The notes beneath the pieces are model-generated. The model was not told the origin of the DNA. It ran no database searches and saw nothing but the letters and a program-made list of their open reading frames with translations. Below are positions 18,432 to 27,593 of a DNA stretch of 64,000 nucleotides, in pieces; positions within the stretch are counted from its first letter, which is position 1, and each line of letters opens with the position of its first letter. The stretch comes from Peptoniphilus senegalensis JC140 (GTDB lineage Bacteria > Bacillota > Clostridia > Tissierellales > Peptoniphilaceae): positions 377,674 through 441,673 of the forward strand of contig NZ_HE610717.1 in assembly GCF_000321025.1 (NCBI RefSeq), written 5' to 3'. The position numbers and the translations under genes are program-made.

Positions 18432-19817
18432 TCAGTCCACACCTGCGACTTCCGCTTCGCACGTCGCCTGCGTGGACTGTCTGCTGTTGGATAACTTTTT
18501 AATTTCCTCCAAGAAATCATATCCTTTTGGTACAAGGGGAGTATAAAACTCTGATATGACACTTGTTCCTACATCAACATAGCCACGACCTTTGATTCGC
18601 TTTAAGAAGAAATCCTTTTGTACGTCACTGCCAAACATCATGCCATAGCCCATTTCAGACATACGACCTAAAGCCACTCTGAAATTAAACTGATCACGGA
18701 TTCCGTCGCCTAAATATTTTGCGTCTGGACGTTGACAAGCCAGTATTAGAAAGAAGCCAGCTTGACGACCTAACATGACAATCTGTTTCAGCTTATTCAT
18801 AACTGCGGTGTTTTCTTTTGTTCCCAGCATTTCCATGAAAGCGACGTATTCATCAAAGATTAAGAAGTGTGCCGGGAGACCTAAGTAAGCATAATTTTTG
18901 CCAGTCTTATAGTTCTTCATCTGCTTCATTTCCTCACTACGTTTCATCATTTCTTCATAGAATGTTTCAATGCAAGAAAGCAAGTCTTCTTTTCTATAGT
19001 AGACATTTGCCATCACAGAACCTAAGTCCGCAAGGTCAGCATTTTTCGGGTCAAGAATATACAGTTTTGAATCTGTATGAAGCAAGGCTTCAATCAGTGT
19101 CAGTATAAAGTAAGTTTTACCGCCACCTGTACCACCAGCAATCAACATATGAGGGAGCTTATCATATTCCCACCATACGTTTTTCATTAAGCGAAGTTTA
19201 CCATCTTTAGCTTCTACTTCATCAATAGAAATACGACTGGCTATGGTGTCATAGAGCAAAGTATATTCCACATAGGAATCCTTTAACTCTTTATCCGTCA
19301 GCTCACAGTACAAGCCACTCTCTAATTTCTTTTCCAAGTGTAAGAGTTGGTCTTGATATTTTCCCAGCGTGATTTCCACCCGTATCTGTATCAAGCCATT
19401 TTTAAGTCGATAATACATTTTAGGGAAGTAGGTTATCTTTTCCTTTGTACGACCAGCACTATCTTTAAAGAAACCCTCTGTTTTGACCTGTTCAGATTCA
19501 TACCACTTGTTTTCAAGTATCATCTTTGCCAGTTTTTGACGGTGGTAAAGTTGTTTAACCGTATCATAGCGAACCCGTTTGAATACAAACGCTACCAGCA
19601 AGCAGATAAGAATTGCGACACTGAAACTGATAATTAAATAGGGAATGTCAATCTTATCTGCTTGTGATAGGTTAAAATCCTGCCAGTTGATCTGCTGGAT
19701 TGTCTTCACATGAAACAGTCCGACAACCAGCAGGAAAACAGGCAGGAGTGACGCTATCGTAAAATGAAAGACTAAATCTTTACCAGATGGGCGAATCCTT
19801 TTACCACGCTGTTTCAT
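18432..19817 (-). CDS. orf21: Tn916 Orf21, FtsK/SpoIIIE-type coupling ATPase
   Basis: This 461-residue protein has two N-terminal membrane helices (LLPVFLLVVGLFHV and LIISFSVAILICLLVAFVF) and an FtsK-type motor. Walker A is GGTGGGKTYF near residue 225, and Walker B is FLIFDEYVAFME. RQAGFFLILACQRPDAKYLGDGIRDQ follows. It recruits the relaxase-DNA complex to the channel (TcpA/ConQ/YdcQ type). The C-terminus overlaps the GC-rich edge of oriT. The start ATG follows AAAGGAG. Confidence 0.95.
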   Translation of the reverse strand: MKQRGKRIRPSGKDLVFHFTIASLLPVFLLVVGLFHVKTIQQINWQDFNLSQADKIDIPYLIISFSVAILICLLVAFVFKRVRYDTVKQLYHRQKLAKMILENKWYESEQVKTEGFFKDSAGRTKEKITYFPKMYYRLKNGLIQIRVEITLGKYQDQLLHLEKKLESGLYCELTDKELKDSYVEYTLLYDTIASRISIDEVEAKDGKLRLMKNVWWEYDKLPHMLIAGGTGGGKTYFILTLIEALLHTDSKLYILDPKNADLADLGSVMANVYYRKEDLLSCIETFYEEMMKRSEEMKQMKNYKTGKNYAYLGLPAHFLIFDEYVAFMEMLGTKENTAVMNKLKQIVMLGRQAGFFLILACQRPDAKYLGDGIRDQFNFRVALGRMSEMGYGMMFGSDVQKDFFLKRIKGRGYVDVGTSVISEFYTPLVPKGYDFLEEIKKLSNSRQSTQATCEAEVAGVD

Positions 19818-19845
19818 GCGAAAAAGTCTCCTTTCTACCTAGCGA

Positions 19846-20232
19846 CTATTTGTCTTGTGTCGGTTCTTTCTTTGCTTGTGGTTGAGCTTTGAATGAACTA
19901 GAATCCTTTGTCAGCACAATATCGTCTGCCTTGATATACCAGTCAACATCTGCTCCTTGATAGGTGGCAGTAGCAACGGTGTCCGCAATGGGATTGATAA
20001 GTTCCACCCGTGCGTTATAATCAAACTCTTTCAAAGGCACGCTGGCAGGAATACTTACTTGAATCATGCGTCCTTGTCCTTTGGATTTTAAGTCATAGGT
20101 ACGTTCCTTGATTTCATCTGAAACCGACCCGTCTTCATTTTGGATTCTCACTTCACGACGTAGAGCAGAGAATTTCAATTCTCCAAAAGTCGTGTCTTTA
20201 TCTAATACAATGCCATTTGCTAATCTCATCAT
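19846..20232 (-). CDS. orf22: Tn916 Orf22, conserved YdcP-like protein
   Basis: This 128-residue soluble protein belongs to the DUF961/YdcP-like family and contains the family pattern FGELKFSALRREVRIQNEDG, the SIPASVPLKEFDYNARVELINP block and the VDWYIKADDIVL end. It shares this architecture with orf23 next to it, so the two are paralogues. The role in transfer is unproven. Family members sit at the start of Tn916/ICEBs1 transfer operons. The Lys/Gln tail is low complexity. Confidence 0.9.
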   Translation of the reverse strand: MMRLANGIVLDKDTTFGELKFSALRREVRIQNEDGSVSDEIKERTYDLKSKGQGRMIQVSIPASVPLKEFDYNARVELINPIADTVATATYQGADVDWYIKADDIVLTKDSSSFKAQPQAKKEPTQDK

Positions 20233-20247
20233 TTTTCCTCTCTTTCT

Positions 20248-20562
20248 TTATTCTTTTATCATGTCGTCAGCATGTAAAAGGTAATTTGTAAAACCACGAG
20301 TGCCGATTTTGTAGCCCTCTGCGGTAATACGTGGATTGACTAACTTCACACGTTCCTCAAAGCCGAAATGTTTTTCGCCAGCTTCAGCAGGAAGCACCAC
20401 CACAATATCATCTGCTCTTTGAACATCAGAATAGAGATTATAGCTTCTTGATAAGACAGTTAGCCGTCCGTTGATTCTTCGCTGAACGACTTTATCCTCG
20501 CCAGCAAATTCTAAATTGCCGAATGTTTTTTCCATGTTGGGAATCACAAATTTAAGTTCCAT
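20248..20562 (-). CDS. orf23: Tn916 Orf23, conserved YdcP-like protein
   Basis: This 104-residue protein has the same family pattern as orf22: TFGNLEFAGEDKVVQRRINGRLTV, VVLPAEAGEKHFGFEERVKLVNPRI and NYLLHADDMI. It lies 15 bp upstream of orf22 and is near the 5' end of the transfer operon. The ATG is preceded by AGGATAGG. Function is unknown beyond its constant place in Tn916-like elements. Confidence 0.9.
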   Translation of the reverse strand: MELKFVIPNMEKTFGNLEFAGEDKVVQRRINGRLTVLSRSYNLYSDVQRADDIVVVLPAEAGEKHFGFEERVKLVNPRITAEGYKIGTRGFTNYLLHADDMIKE

Positions 20563-20584
20563 ATTTTTACCTATCCTTTCTTTT

Positions 20585-20659
20585 TTATTGGCTGAATGAA
20601 TGTTTGATGGTCTTAAAGAGTGGGGAACGACCTTTTGATTCTTGATTTTTTGTTTTCAT
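20585..20659 (-). CDS. 24-residue small ORF at head of transfer operon (orf24 position)
   Basis: ATG at 20657-20659 opens MKTKNQESKGRSPLFKTIKHSFSQ followed by TAA. A strong site (AAAGGAAGTG) stands 7 bp upstream, so it is probably translated. Its position is where Tn916 maps show orf24. No family is recognised for this basic peptide. Confidence 0.5.
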   Translation of the reverse strand: MKTKNQESKGRSPLFKTIKHSFSQ

Positions 20660-20802
20660 AAGTTCACTTCCTTTCAAAATCGGGTAAAAAAATAGACACC
20701 TCATTTTTTGAAGTGTCTACCTATTAAATATTCAAATTTTATTGGAAGTATCTTTATATCTTCACTTTTCAAGGATAAATCGTCGTATCAAAGCTCATTC
20801 AT

Positions 20803-20825
20803 AAGTAGTAAATTAGTAGTAAATT
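20803..20825 (+). repeat. Phased direct repeats, Tn916 transfer-gene end (DR2-like)
   Basis: AAGTAGTAAATT and TTAGTAGTAAATT repeat in 11-bp phase and match the motif downstream of int at 3002-3024 in the same orientation. These are likely Int arm-type sites of this end. Confidence 0.65.
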
Positions 20826-20929
20826 GAGTGGTTTTGACCTTGATAAAGTGTGATAAGTCCAGTTTTTATGCGGATAACTAGATTTTTATGCTATTTTTAT
20901 TAAACAAAAATAGCAAAAATAGCAAGCAC

Positions 20930-20951
20930 AGTAAGTGCATATGCACTTACT
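20930..20951. repeat. 22-bp perfect palindrome near Tn916 end
   Basis: AGTAAGTGCAT is followed directly by ATGCACTTACT. A hairpin GCTATTTTT/AAAAATAGC lies just before it (about 20890-20914). The stretch 20660-21369 has no gene other than such signals: the promoter side of the transfer operon, the transposon end and the flank of the next element. Confidence 0.7.
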
Positions 20952-21169
20952 AAAAATGAAATAAGAATACTACGATTATATCACTTATTTTTTCCCATTT
21001 TACTTGTTGGGGAATATCCCCAAACCCCTAGATTTATAATAATTAAATTCAGCAACAAACGCTTATAATAGCCCCAACGTAAACTTGAATATTCCCTCAA
21101 AAAGTGATACAATATGAATGATAAAAATTTAAATCAGGAGATTTCCAGACGAAATATATAGAATAAATT

Positions 21170-21217
21170 AAACCTGTAAGTCAAGTAATCCTACTTGAAT
21201 TTACAGGTTTTTCTTTT
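21170..21217 (+). terminator. Strong hairpin with T-run
   Basis: AAACCTGTAAGTCAAGTA and TACTTGAATTTACAGGTTT pair over about 18 bp with a 4-nt loop, followed by TTCTTTTTT on the plus strand. It insulates the mob genes downstream from transcription across the transposon junction. Confidence 0.75.
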
Positions 21218-21323
21218 TTATTTCTATTAATAAATTTATTAGGTAGACGAACTTCAATGAGGTTTACTACGAGCTCTATATATACAATTATTATCCCATA
21301 ATAAAGAGGGATTGAGAACAAAA

Positions 21324-21343
21324 TGTAGTATTTTATTACTACA
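21324..21343. repeat. Inverted repeat upstream of mobC (possible oriT or operator)
   Basis: TGTAGTA and TACTACA enclose a 6-nt AT loop 27 bp upstream of the mobC start. Mobilisation oriT sites and MobC operators usually lie at this place. The assignment is tentative. Confidence 0.35.
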
Positions 21344-21369
21344 ACTATAATATACGAGGAGGTTAAATT

Positions 21370-21738
21370 ATGACAAGTAGATTTAGGAATAACGGAATCT
21401 ATTTAATGTTATCTGATGAGGAGTTAGAATTGTTAAATGAAAAATATAAAGCATCTAAGTGTAAAACTCTTAGGCAATTTATTATGAAATGTATTTTAGA
21501 AAAAGATATTTATGTATTAGATATGGATGTCTTTCGTGAAATGTCAACAAATATAAGTCGTACTTCAAATAATATAAATCAAATTACTAAAAGGGTAAAT
21601 ACTACATCAATTATATATAAAGATGATGTAGAAGATTTAAAAATCTTATTAGAAAATCAGGCAAAAGATATTTTCTCTATACGTAAAAAAATATACTCTC
21701 TTACTAATTCTAATAGCATAAATACTGAGAAAGAATAA
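21370..21738 (+). CDS. MobC-like relaxosome accessory protein
   Basis: This 122-residue basic protein has a ribbon-helix-helix-like N-terminus (RFRNNGIYLMLSDEELELLNEKYKASKCKTLRQFIMKCILE) and the MobC family core MSTNISRTSNNINQITKRVNTT. MobC-type proteins open DNA at oriT to help the relaxase nick it. A textbook AGGAGG site precedes the ATG. The stop codon overlaps the relaxase start (TAATG), so the two are translationally coupled. It is on the plus strand, opposite to the conjugation genes on both sides. Confidence 0.85.
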   Translation: MTSRFRNNGIYLMLSDEELELLNEKYKASKCKTLRQFIMKCILEKDIYVLDMDVFREMSTNISRTSNNINQITKRVNTTSIIYKDDVEDLKILLENQAKDIFSIRKKIYSLTNSNSINTEKE

Positions 21739-23108
21739 TGGCAATTACTAAAATTCATCCTATAAAATCCACTTTAAAAGCAGCACTTGATTATATTATG
21801 AATAGTGATAAAACAGATGGAAAAATTCTAATTTCCTCCCTAAACTGTAACCCTATAACTGCTCATTTAGAATTTGAACAAACAAAAATAGAATGTAATT
21901 CTAAAGCAAAAGTTTTGGCAAGACATTTAATTCAATCTTTTTTCCCCGGAGAAACTACTGCTGAAGAGGCTCATCAAATAGGAATAGAACTATGCGAAAA
22001 AATCTTAAAAGGAAAGTATGAATATGTTCTTACTACCCATATAGATAAGGGACATATTCACAACCATATACTATTTAATAATGTTTCTTTTGAGACTGGT
22101 AAAGCATATCAAAGTAACAAAAAAACTTATCACCAAATTAGAAATCATAGTGATAATTTATGTAGAAAGTATAAGCTATCAGTTATAGATGAAGATTATG
22201 TAAAATTTAAGGAAAAGTATAAAACCAATGGTAAATCCTACAAAGAATATATTGAATTTAAGAAAGGAAAATCCTGGAAACATAAACTTCAAATCGCTAT
22301 TGATCATACTATTAATAAAGCAAATAGCTATGAGAATTTCTTAAAGCTTATGGAAGAATATGGCTATGAAATTAAACTTGGAAAATATCTTTCTTTCAGG
22401 CATAAAAAACAAGGAGAAAAAGGGCGATTCATTCGTGCGAGAGAAACTACTCTTGGAAAAGATTATACAAAAGAGAAAATAAAAGAGAGAATTGAAAATA
22501 AGGTAAATGAAAATTACAAAAATAACAAAATTTGTTATGATAAAAAATCTTATAAGAAATTTGATAATATAATAGACACAGAAAGTAATGAAAAGGTTAA
22601 ATCTTCTAAAGGTTATGAAATATGGGCAAGAAAGCATAACATGAATACTATGGCGAAGACCTTAAATCAGCTTAGAAAATACGGACTATCATCTAGTATG
22701 GATTTGGAAACTAAACTCCAAGAAGAGGCTGTTAATAGGCAAGAAATCCTAAATAAGATTAAAGATGTTGAAAAAGTTATGAGCAAAATTTACGCAGCTA
22801 TTGAAGACATTAACACTATAAAAATAAATAAGGTTATCTATAAAACCTATAAAGAAAATCCAAATGATAAAGATTTTTATAGTGAATATAAGCCTCAAAT
22901 TATCGCATATGAAAAAGCAATAAATACTTTAGAAAAGTGTCAATATAAAAATCCAAGTATAAAAGAGTTGTCAAAATTATATGATGAATACAAAAATAAA
23001 AAAGATATTCTTATGGATGACTACGCCAACGAGAATATCTTGATAAATGAATTGACTCAATTAAGAAAGAATACTGATAAGTATATTTATAATGAATTGT
23101 ATAAGTAA
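21738..23108 (+). CDS. MobA/VirD2-family relaxase (MOBP type)
   Basis: The N-terminal 200 residues are a relaxase/mobilisation nuclease domain. They show TKIHPIKSTLKAALDYIMN (the likely Tyr-containing motif I), RHLIQSFFPGETTAEEAHQIG and the metal-binding motif THIDKGHIHNHILFN near residues 100-114. The C-terminal half is charged and helical and matches the truncated protein at 1-672. It cuts oriT and pilots the strand into a recipient. At 456 residues it looks complete. No transfer channel genes are adjacent on this strand, so it may serve the large element to the right or mobilise a smaller element in trans. Confidence 0.9.
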   Translation: MAITKIHPIKSTLKAALDYIMNSDKTDGKILISSLNCNPITAHLEFEQTKIECNSKAKVLARHLIQSFFPGETTAEEAHQIGIELCEKILKGKYEYVLTTHIDKGHIHNHILFNNVSFETGKAYQSNKKTYHQIRNHSDNLCRKYKLSVIDEDYVKFKEKYKTNGKSYKEYIEFKKGKSWKHKLQIAIDHTINKANSYENFLKLMEEYGYEIKLGKYLSFRHKKQGEKGRFIRARETTLGKDYTKEKIKERIENKVNENYKNNKICYDKKSYKKFDNIIDTESNEKVKSSKGYEIWARKHNMNTMAKTLNQLRKYGLSSSMDLETKLQEEAVNRQEILNKIKDVEKVMSKIYAAIEDINTIKINKVIYKTYKENPNDKDFYSEYKPQIIAYEKAINTLEKCQYKNPSIKELSKLYDEYKNKKDILMDDYANENILINELTQLRKNTDKYIYNELYK

Positions 23109-23149
23109 TTGGATCTATAAAAAAATGATAGGATAGTGTGGAAACTTTT

Positions 23150-23784
23150 CCACAGCCCCTTTCAAATATGAGCTCTCATTTTGCCTTTGCCAATAAAAAT
23201 CGAGTAGGACTAAATATAACCCTCTCACACCATCGTACGTGCCATTAGACATACAAGTAGTTCAATGCAAATAATAATCAAAACAGCTTTAAAGTCCTCT
23301 CTTTTTGAGGATTTCTTTGTTTATATAGTACAATCCTGTTATGTTAGTTACAACTTAATAATAGTCGCCAAACCCCTAGGACTGTTTTCCATCTACAGTG
23401 GGACATTTAATTTTCTTTTAATCTTTTATAATGAATTCTCGTGTTCCCTAGCCTTCCAACTCTCTTTTCTTTTTCAGACTTCAAATCCAAAACATTTTAG
23501 CTTTGTTGGTTTAATAACTTTGAATTTTGTTGCATTTATTTTAATCCTAACTTCTTTTCTATACATTGGTTACTAAAACTATTACTCTATTTGCCACTAC
23601 ACTGTTTGCTACTGTTAGTATACTGTAATCTACATATCTAACCAACCTTAATATCATATTCATGTTCATCAAGTCAGGTCGTTCCTCTCTTCCACATATC
23701 TCCATGTGAAATTTCAGGATTGCTATGGAATTCGTCGACAAATACGCTATTTAGGAACTTTCACCCCAGTATTGGAACTTGCCC
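23150..23784 (-). mobile_element. Group II intron remnant, copy 1 (no reverse transcriptase)
   Basis: On the minus strand the segment begins with a group II-type 5' domain I motif (CTGGGGTGAAAGTTCC near 23757-23772). It ends with a domain V/VI-like stretch (GGCACGTACGATGGTGTGAGAGG, then CCTACTCGAT, 23200-23250). No reverse transcriptase frame lies between. Frames of about 60 codons inside it (for example 23559-23741) are not protein-like. The part 23448-23784 is almost identical to 32273-32595. It also fills the 720-bp gap between the relaxase and the VanZ-like gene. Confidence 0.55.
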
Positions 23785-23831
23785 GTTATACAAAAAATTT
23801 TGATACTAATAATTTAGTTAATATCAAAATT

Positions 23832-24353
23832 TTAAATACCATTATATTTTAAAAAAACAATTAATACTAAACTTATAAAAATAGCACTAATAAAAGCTAT
23901 CCAAAAAATAAATTTATCTACTTTAAACTTAGATTTAAATTTTTTTAAAGCTAAATTATATATTCCCACGCCCAATACACCACCTAATGTATTATTAATT
24001 ATATCAGTTATATCAAATACTCCAATTGACAATGCGTACTGTAAAAACTCTATAGCTAAACTAAAGAAAAATACAAAAAGAATACTTTTTAAATTGTTTT
24101 TACGAAATAAAATAGATCTAATCATAATTCCCAAAGGTAAAAAAATGAGTATATTTGATACCATCTCATCAAAAATAACTTTAATATTAACTGTATTGTC
24201 ATAATAAAATGGTAGTAAATTTATTTGTCGCTCAATCAATAAATTATTGATTGAAAATGTCATTTTAAATACTACAATAAAGATTAACCAAATTATATAG
24301 TATACAGTTAGCACTTTCATCCCAACTGAAATATATTGATTTTTCAATTTCAT
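23832..24353 (-). CDS. VanZ-like family membrane protein
   Basis: This 173-residue protein has four or five membrane helices. The VanZ-family core is recognisable: NLLPF near residue 44, a helix with NILIFLPLGI, then FFFSLAIEFLQYALSIGVFDITDIINNTLGGVLGVGIY. VanZ relatives give low-level glycopeptide or lipoglycopeptide tolerance or act in envelope stress, mostly with unknown mechanism. It is the last gene of an apparent minus-strand operon with ABC transporters, 27 bp after the exporter gene. The start ATG is preceded by a weak GGGGAATT site. Confidence 0.82.
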   Translation of the reverse strand: MKLKNQYISVGMKVLTVYYIIWLIFIVVFKMTFSINNLLIERQINLLPFYYDNTVNIKVIFDEMVSNILIFLPLGIMIRSILFRKNNLKSILFVFFFSLAIEFLQYALSIGVFDITDIINNTLGGVLGVGIYNLALKKFKSKFKVDKFIFWIAFISAIFISLVLIVFLKYNGI

Positions 24354-24380
24354 AATTAATTCCCCTTCAATCTATTAAAG

Positions 24381-26156
24381 TCACTTAAATTCCTTATTAT
24401 ACATTAACTTATATCTATTACAGTTTTCAATTAAATCATCGTGACTCCCATCACCTACTATTTTTCCATTATCCATCACAATAATTCTATCAGAATTCAT
24501 CGCACATCTTATCCTATGGGTGATATATATAATAATCTTATCATTCGAATTATTTAAAATATTATCAAATATGATTTTTTCAGAAATTATGTCTAATGAC
24601 GAGCTTGGCTCATCAAATAACAATAGACTTGATTTTCTATACATAGTTCGTGCTATTGCAATTTTTTGCCATTGTCCGCCTGAAAGTTCCTGCCCATTTT
24701 CAAACCAATTACCTACTACTTTATTAATATTATATTTACCATCATTTTTTAAAAATTTTGCATCAGCACTATTTAATGCTGTTAGAATCGAACAGTCGTC
24801 TTCATTTCTATCAATTTGCCCTAATATAATATTCTCTTTTATTGTCCCCTCATATTTCAAATAATCTTGAAATAATGAACTAATCTGTGTTCTATAAGAT
24901 TCTATTTCAATATCATCAAATTTCATCCCATTAATTAAAAACACACCTGAATCTGGACTATACAATCCAGCTAAAATTTTTAGAAGTGTACTTTTTCCTG
25001 AACCATTTTCCCCAATTATTGCAATGGATTCTCCTTTTTTTATCTTTAAAGAAATGTCTTGCAGAGCTAAACTATTATCATCATAAGAAAAGTTTATATT
25101 AGATAACGATATTACATTAATGTCTTTTATTGATCTTAGTATAGTTTTTGTCTCTACTTTTAAATCGTCAGTTTTAAATTCAAGAAACTCTTTAAGTAAA
25201 TTTATATATAAATTTGAATTAATAATATTGTATACACTGGTTCCTGTTTCATTTAGAGAACCTTGAAATATAACAATTGTGCTTATGTACACCATAGCAG
25301 TTCCAATTAAAAATTCTCCATTATACGTTTTAAATGCAAGTTCTTTAAAAATATATAAATTAATAAGAACTTGAAAAAAATTTATAACAATTATTAATAA
25401 AGCTTTCAATTTTTCAATGCTATTATTTTGATTAATAATAGTATCTGTAATTTCTTTATACTTACTAATAAAATAATTTTTTAACCTAAAAGTTTTTATC
25501 TCCTTAAAAGCAATATCGTGAGTTAATAAAAAAGAATAATACCAACTTTTCCTCTCTAAAGTACTTCTTCTATTTCTTATATTAAATTCTAATTTACCTA
25601 TTTTTATTTCTCCAAACACTGATATTATGGTAACTGCAAACAAAAGAATAACCAAAAAATAATTCCATTTAATTAATACATACATAGCTATAATAGTTTG
25701 CGTTAAATTAAAAAGCAAATTAATAACTGACATCAATATTTCATATGGCTTTAATGTAGCATCTTGCTCTATTCTGTTCAAAATATCGTAAGTTTTATTA
25801 TCTTCAAATTTTTTTAAAGGCAAATCAGCACATTTTCCCATTACTTTCCTCATGGAAGAATAAGTAACTTCATTACTTAACCTTTGTAAATAGTAGTTTT
25901 TAATATTATCTACTATTACAGATATAAATTGTAAAGATAAATATATAAGTATAAGTATTATAATATTATCAAATCTAGTGGAATGAATTTGAATTATATT
26001 AATTATTGTTTGTCCTAATTTAAGAACTAAAAACGGAAAAACACCACTTACAATTGACAATATTATAGTAATCGCAAAAGAATTTTTATCTACTTCATAA
26101 ATCATCTTGAATGCTATTTTTATACATTCAAGATGATTTATTTTATCCTTACCCAT
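24381..26156 (-). CDS. ABC exporter, fused membrane and ATPase domains
   Basis: The 591-residue protein carries a six-helix type 1 exporter domain (residues about 20-330) and an ATPase domain. Walker A is GENGSGKST at about 382-391, the signature is LSGGQWQKIA near 490, Walker B is LLLFDEPSSSLD near 512, and the H-loop is YITHR. It acts as a homodimer moving peptides or lipids out of the cell. No peptidase domain is present at the N-terminus, so it does not process leader peptides itself. In this operon it may export or expel an antimicrobial peptide. No precursor peptide or modification enzyme is present. Confidence 0.92.
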   Translation of the reverse strand: MGKDKINHLECIKIAFKMIYEVDKNSFAITIILSIVSGVFPFLVLKLGQTIINIIQIHSTRFDNIIILILIYLSLQFISVIVDNIKNYYLQRLSNEVTYSSMRKVMGKCADLPLKKFEDNKTYDILNRIEQDATLKPYEILMSVINLLFNLTQTIIAMYVLIKWNYFLVILLFAVTIISVFGEIKIGKLEFNIRNRRSTLERKSWYYSFLLTHDIAFKEIKTFRLKNYFISKYKEITDTIINQNNSIEKLKALLIIVINFFQVLINLYIFKELAFKTYNGEFLIGTAMVYISTIVIFQGSLNETGTSVYNIINSNLYINLLKEFLEFKTDDLKVETKTILRSIKDINVISLSNINFSYDDNSLALQDISLKIKKGESIAIIGENGSGKSTLLKILAGLYSPDSGVFLINGMKFDDIEIESYRTQISSLFQDYLKYEGTIKENIILGQIDRNEDDCSILTALNSADAKFLKNDGKYNINKVVGNWFENGQELSGGQWQKIAIARTMYRKSSLLLFDEPSSSLDIISEKIIFDNILNNSNDKIIIYITHRIRCAMNSDRIIVMDNGKIVGDGSHDDLIENCNRYKLMYNKEFK

Positions 26157-26186
26157 ATATTTATCCTCTACTTCCCATTAAAATAT

Positions 26187-27416
26187 TTATTGCTCTATTT
26201 TGTTATATGATTTTATACTTAGCAATAAATACAGAGCAATATTAATTAAAGCCATTATTACTAGAAACTTTGGAACCCATAAAATTTTACCTGGCAACTT
26301 AACAAATTCAAATTTTTGATACTGTTCAATTAAGCTATTTTCTGCAGTACCTAATCCCAAAGACGGCAAAAAATAAAATATTGATTTAAACTCAGTTTTT
26401 CCATACAATAATGATGGAATAAAAAATAAAGCACACGATATGGCTGTTGAAACCATAGAAACTTTTGAATTTATAGCGACAAATATTGACATCATTGAAC
26501 TTGCAATAGTAAATAATATACTTAACAAAAATACACTTAATATAACTTTACCTATAGTTAAATTAGATATTGACAGTTGATTAAATAGTAACATTTGAAA
26601 AGATGAGTCTAAACCACTAGTGTAAATATATTTAATAGTGCCATAATAAATAGATATATTTAATATCAAATAAAGCGATATAATACTTGCTAAGGCAAGT
26701 ATCTTGCTGCAAATATATTTATTTCTTCCATTTCTAGTTGTTCTAAAAATTGAATCTAGGTAATTTTCTTTATCTTCAACAATGCATTGTGATGAAATCA
26801 ATATACATATTAATGATAATACTGTTACAAATATATTTACGAAAAATAGTGTATCTTCACTAAAATACCCTGCATAATAATATGGTTTATTAACCTCTTC
26901 ATATTTTTTTAGAGCAAATTCTGTTATCTTGTCGTTGTTATATTTCTGTTCTATGTCTTTTTTCAACGCATCATTACAACTTTGATAAAAATTTAAATCT
27001 TTTTCTGTATCAAGTTCGTTTACATCAAGTAAACTTCCAGATGTTGTAATTGTATATGGGTATGTTATTACTCTTAATATAGGATCAAATTTCGATATAT
27101 TTTTTTTAGCATCCTCTGATAAGTTTTCTCTACTGTTTACATTTTCATTATTTAATATTTCTTTATAAGATTTTACTACTTTAGTTATTTTTTCTTCTGT
27201 CAAATAACCTATAGAATCTTTACTATCCTCATTAAAGTGTTCTATAGCCTCTTTTCCAAAATAGGTAATTGTATCTCCAGAACTTATATCATCATATTGT
27301 ATACTTACATAAGTTATAAATGATATCAAAAAAGTAAAAACTAAACCCATGCCCAAAAAGACTCTTACCGATTTTTTAAATAAAAATCTTTTAAGTTCCT
27401 GTATATATATATTCAT
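26187..27416 (-). CDS. ABC-2-type permease, lantibiotic-immunity-like (paralogue 2)
   Basis: This 409-residue protein has one N-terminal membrane helix, a large extracellular loop (residues about 45-215) and five or six further helices. It is paralogous to the permease at 27853-29127: both start with xKIYxxExKR, share GKEAIE in the loop and an FRTTRNGRNK-type cytoplasmic turn. Proteins of this form pair with an ATPase such as that at 29129-30016 to remove membrane-active peptides. GGGAGGT lies 14 bp upstream of the ATG, which is rather far. A short upstream frame (27413-27544) overlaps the start codon. Confidence 0.85.
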   Translation of the reverse strand: MNIYIQELKRFLFKKSVRVFLGMGLVFTFLISFITYVSIQYDDISSGDTITYFGKEAIEHFNEDSKDSIGYLTEEKITKVVKSYKEILNNENVNSRENLSEDAKKNISKFDPILRVITYPYTITTSGSLLDVNELDTEKDLNFYQSCNDALKKDIEQKYNNDKITEFALKKYEEVNKPYYYAGYFSEDTLFFVNIFVTVLSLICILISSQCIVEDKENYLDSIFRTTRNGRNKYICSKILALASIISLYLILNISIYYGTIKYIYTSGLDSSFQMLLFNQLSISNLTIGKVILSVFLLSILFTIASSMMSIFVAINSKVSMVSTAISCALFFIPSLLYGKTEFKSIFYFLPSLGLGTAENSLIEQYQKFEFVKLPGKILWVPKFLVIMALINIALYLLLSIKSYNKIEQ

Positions 27417-27593
27417 AATCTATAAACTATACCTCCCTTACAGCTTTGACAAAGCAAACTAGTCTTATTATTTATAATTAATATAGAAGCCCACAAAATA
27501 TAGACTAAAATTTCTATATAGTGTGAGCCTCTATAATTCATCATTAATTATGATGCTCTTGGAGTTTTTAAAGCGCGAACTCTGTTACCAGTT

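Larger units (their letters stand above)
2881..21100. mobile_element. Tn916-family conjugative transposon carrying tet(M)
   Basis: Gene content and order (int, xis, orf8, orf7, orf9, orf6, tet(M), orf13 to orf24) are those of Tn916, with family-typical lengths, for example Int 405, TetM 639, Orf16 815 and Orf20 401 residues. Every expected reading frame is open, so the element looks functional. Phased 11-bp direct repeats lie near each end (3002-3024 and 20803-20825), where Tn916 Int arm-type sites occur. GC content is visibly higher than in the flanks. The outer ends are approximate: I could not identify the exact coupling sequences, and they were placed from the usual distance between int and the transposon end. 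Confidence 0.9.

Noticed and set aside
18277-18462. 61-codon frame across oriT
   Set aside because: It runs through inverted repeats of the transfer origin and lacks a ribosome site.
23559-23741. 60-codon frame in the intron remnant (also present at 32361-32552)
   Set aside because: It lies in structured intron-like sequence, differs between copies and shows no reverse transcriptase or other motif.
27413-27544. 43-codon frame as a bacteriocin precursor
   Set aside because: It has no clear leader/core organisation, ribosome site or processing enzyme nearby. It is kept only as a finding to check and not as a gene.
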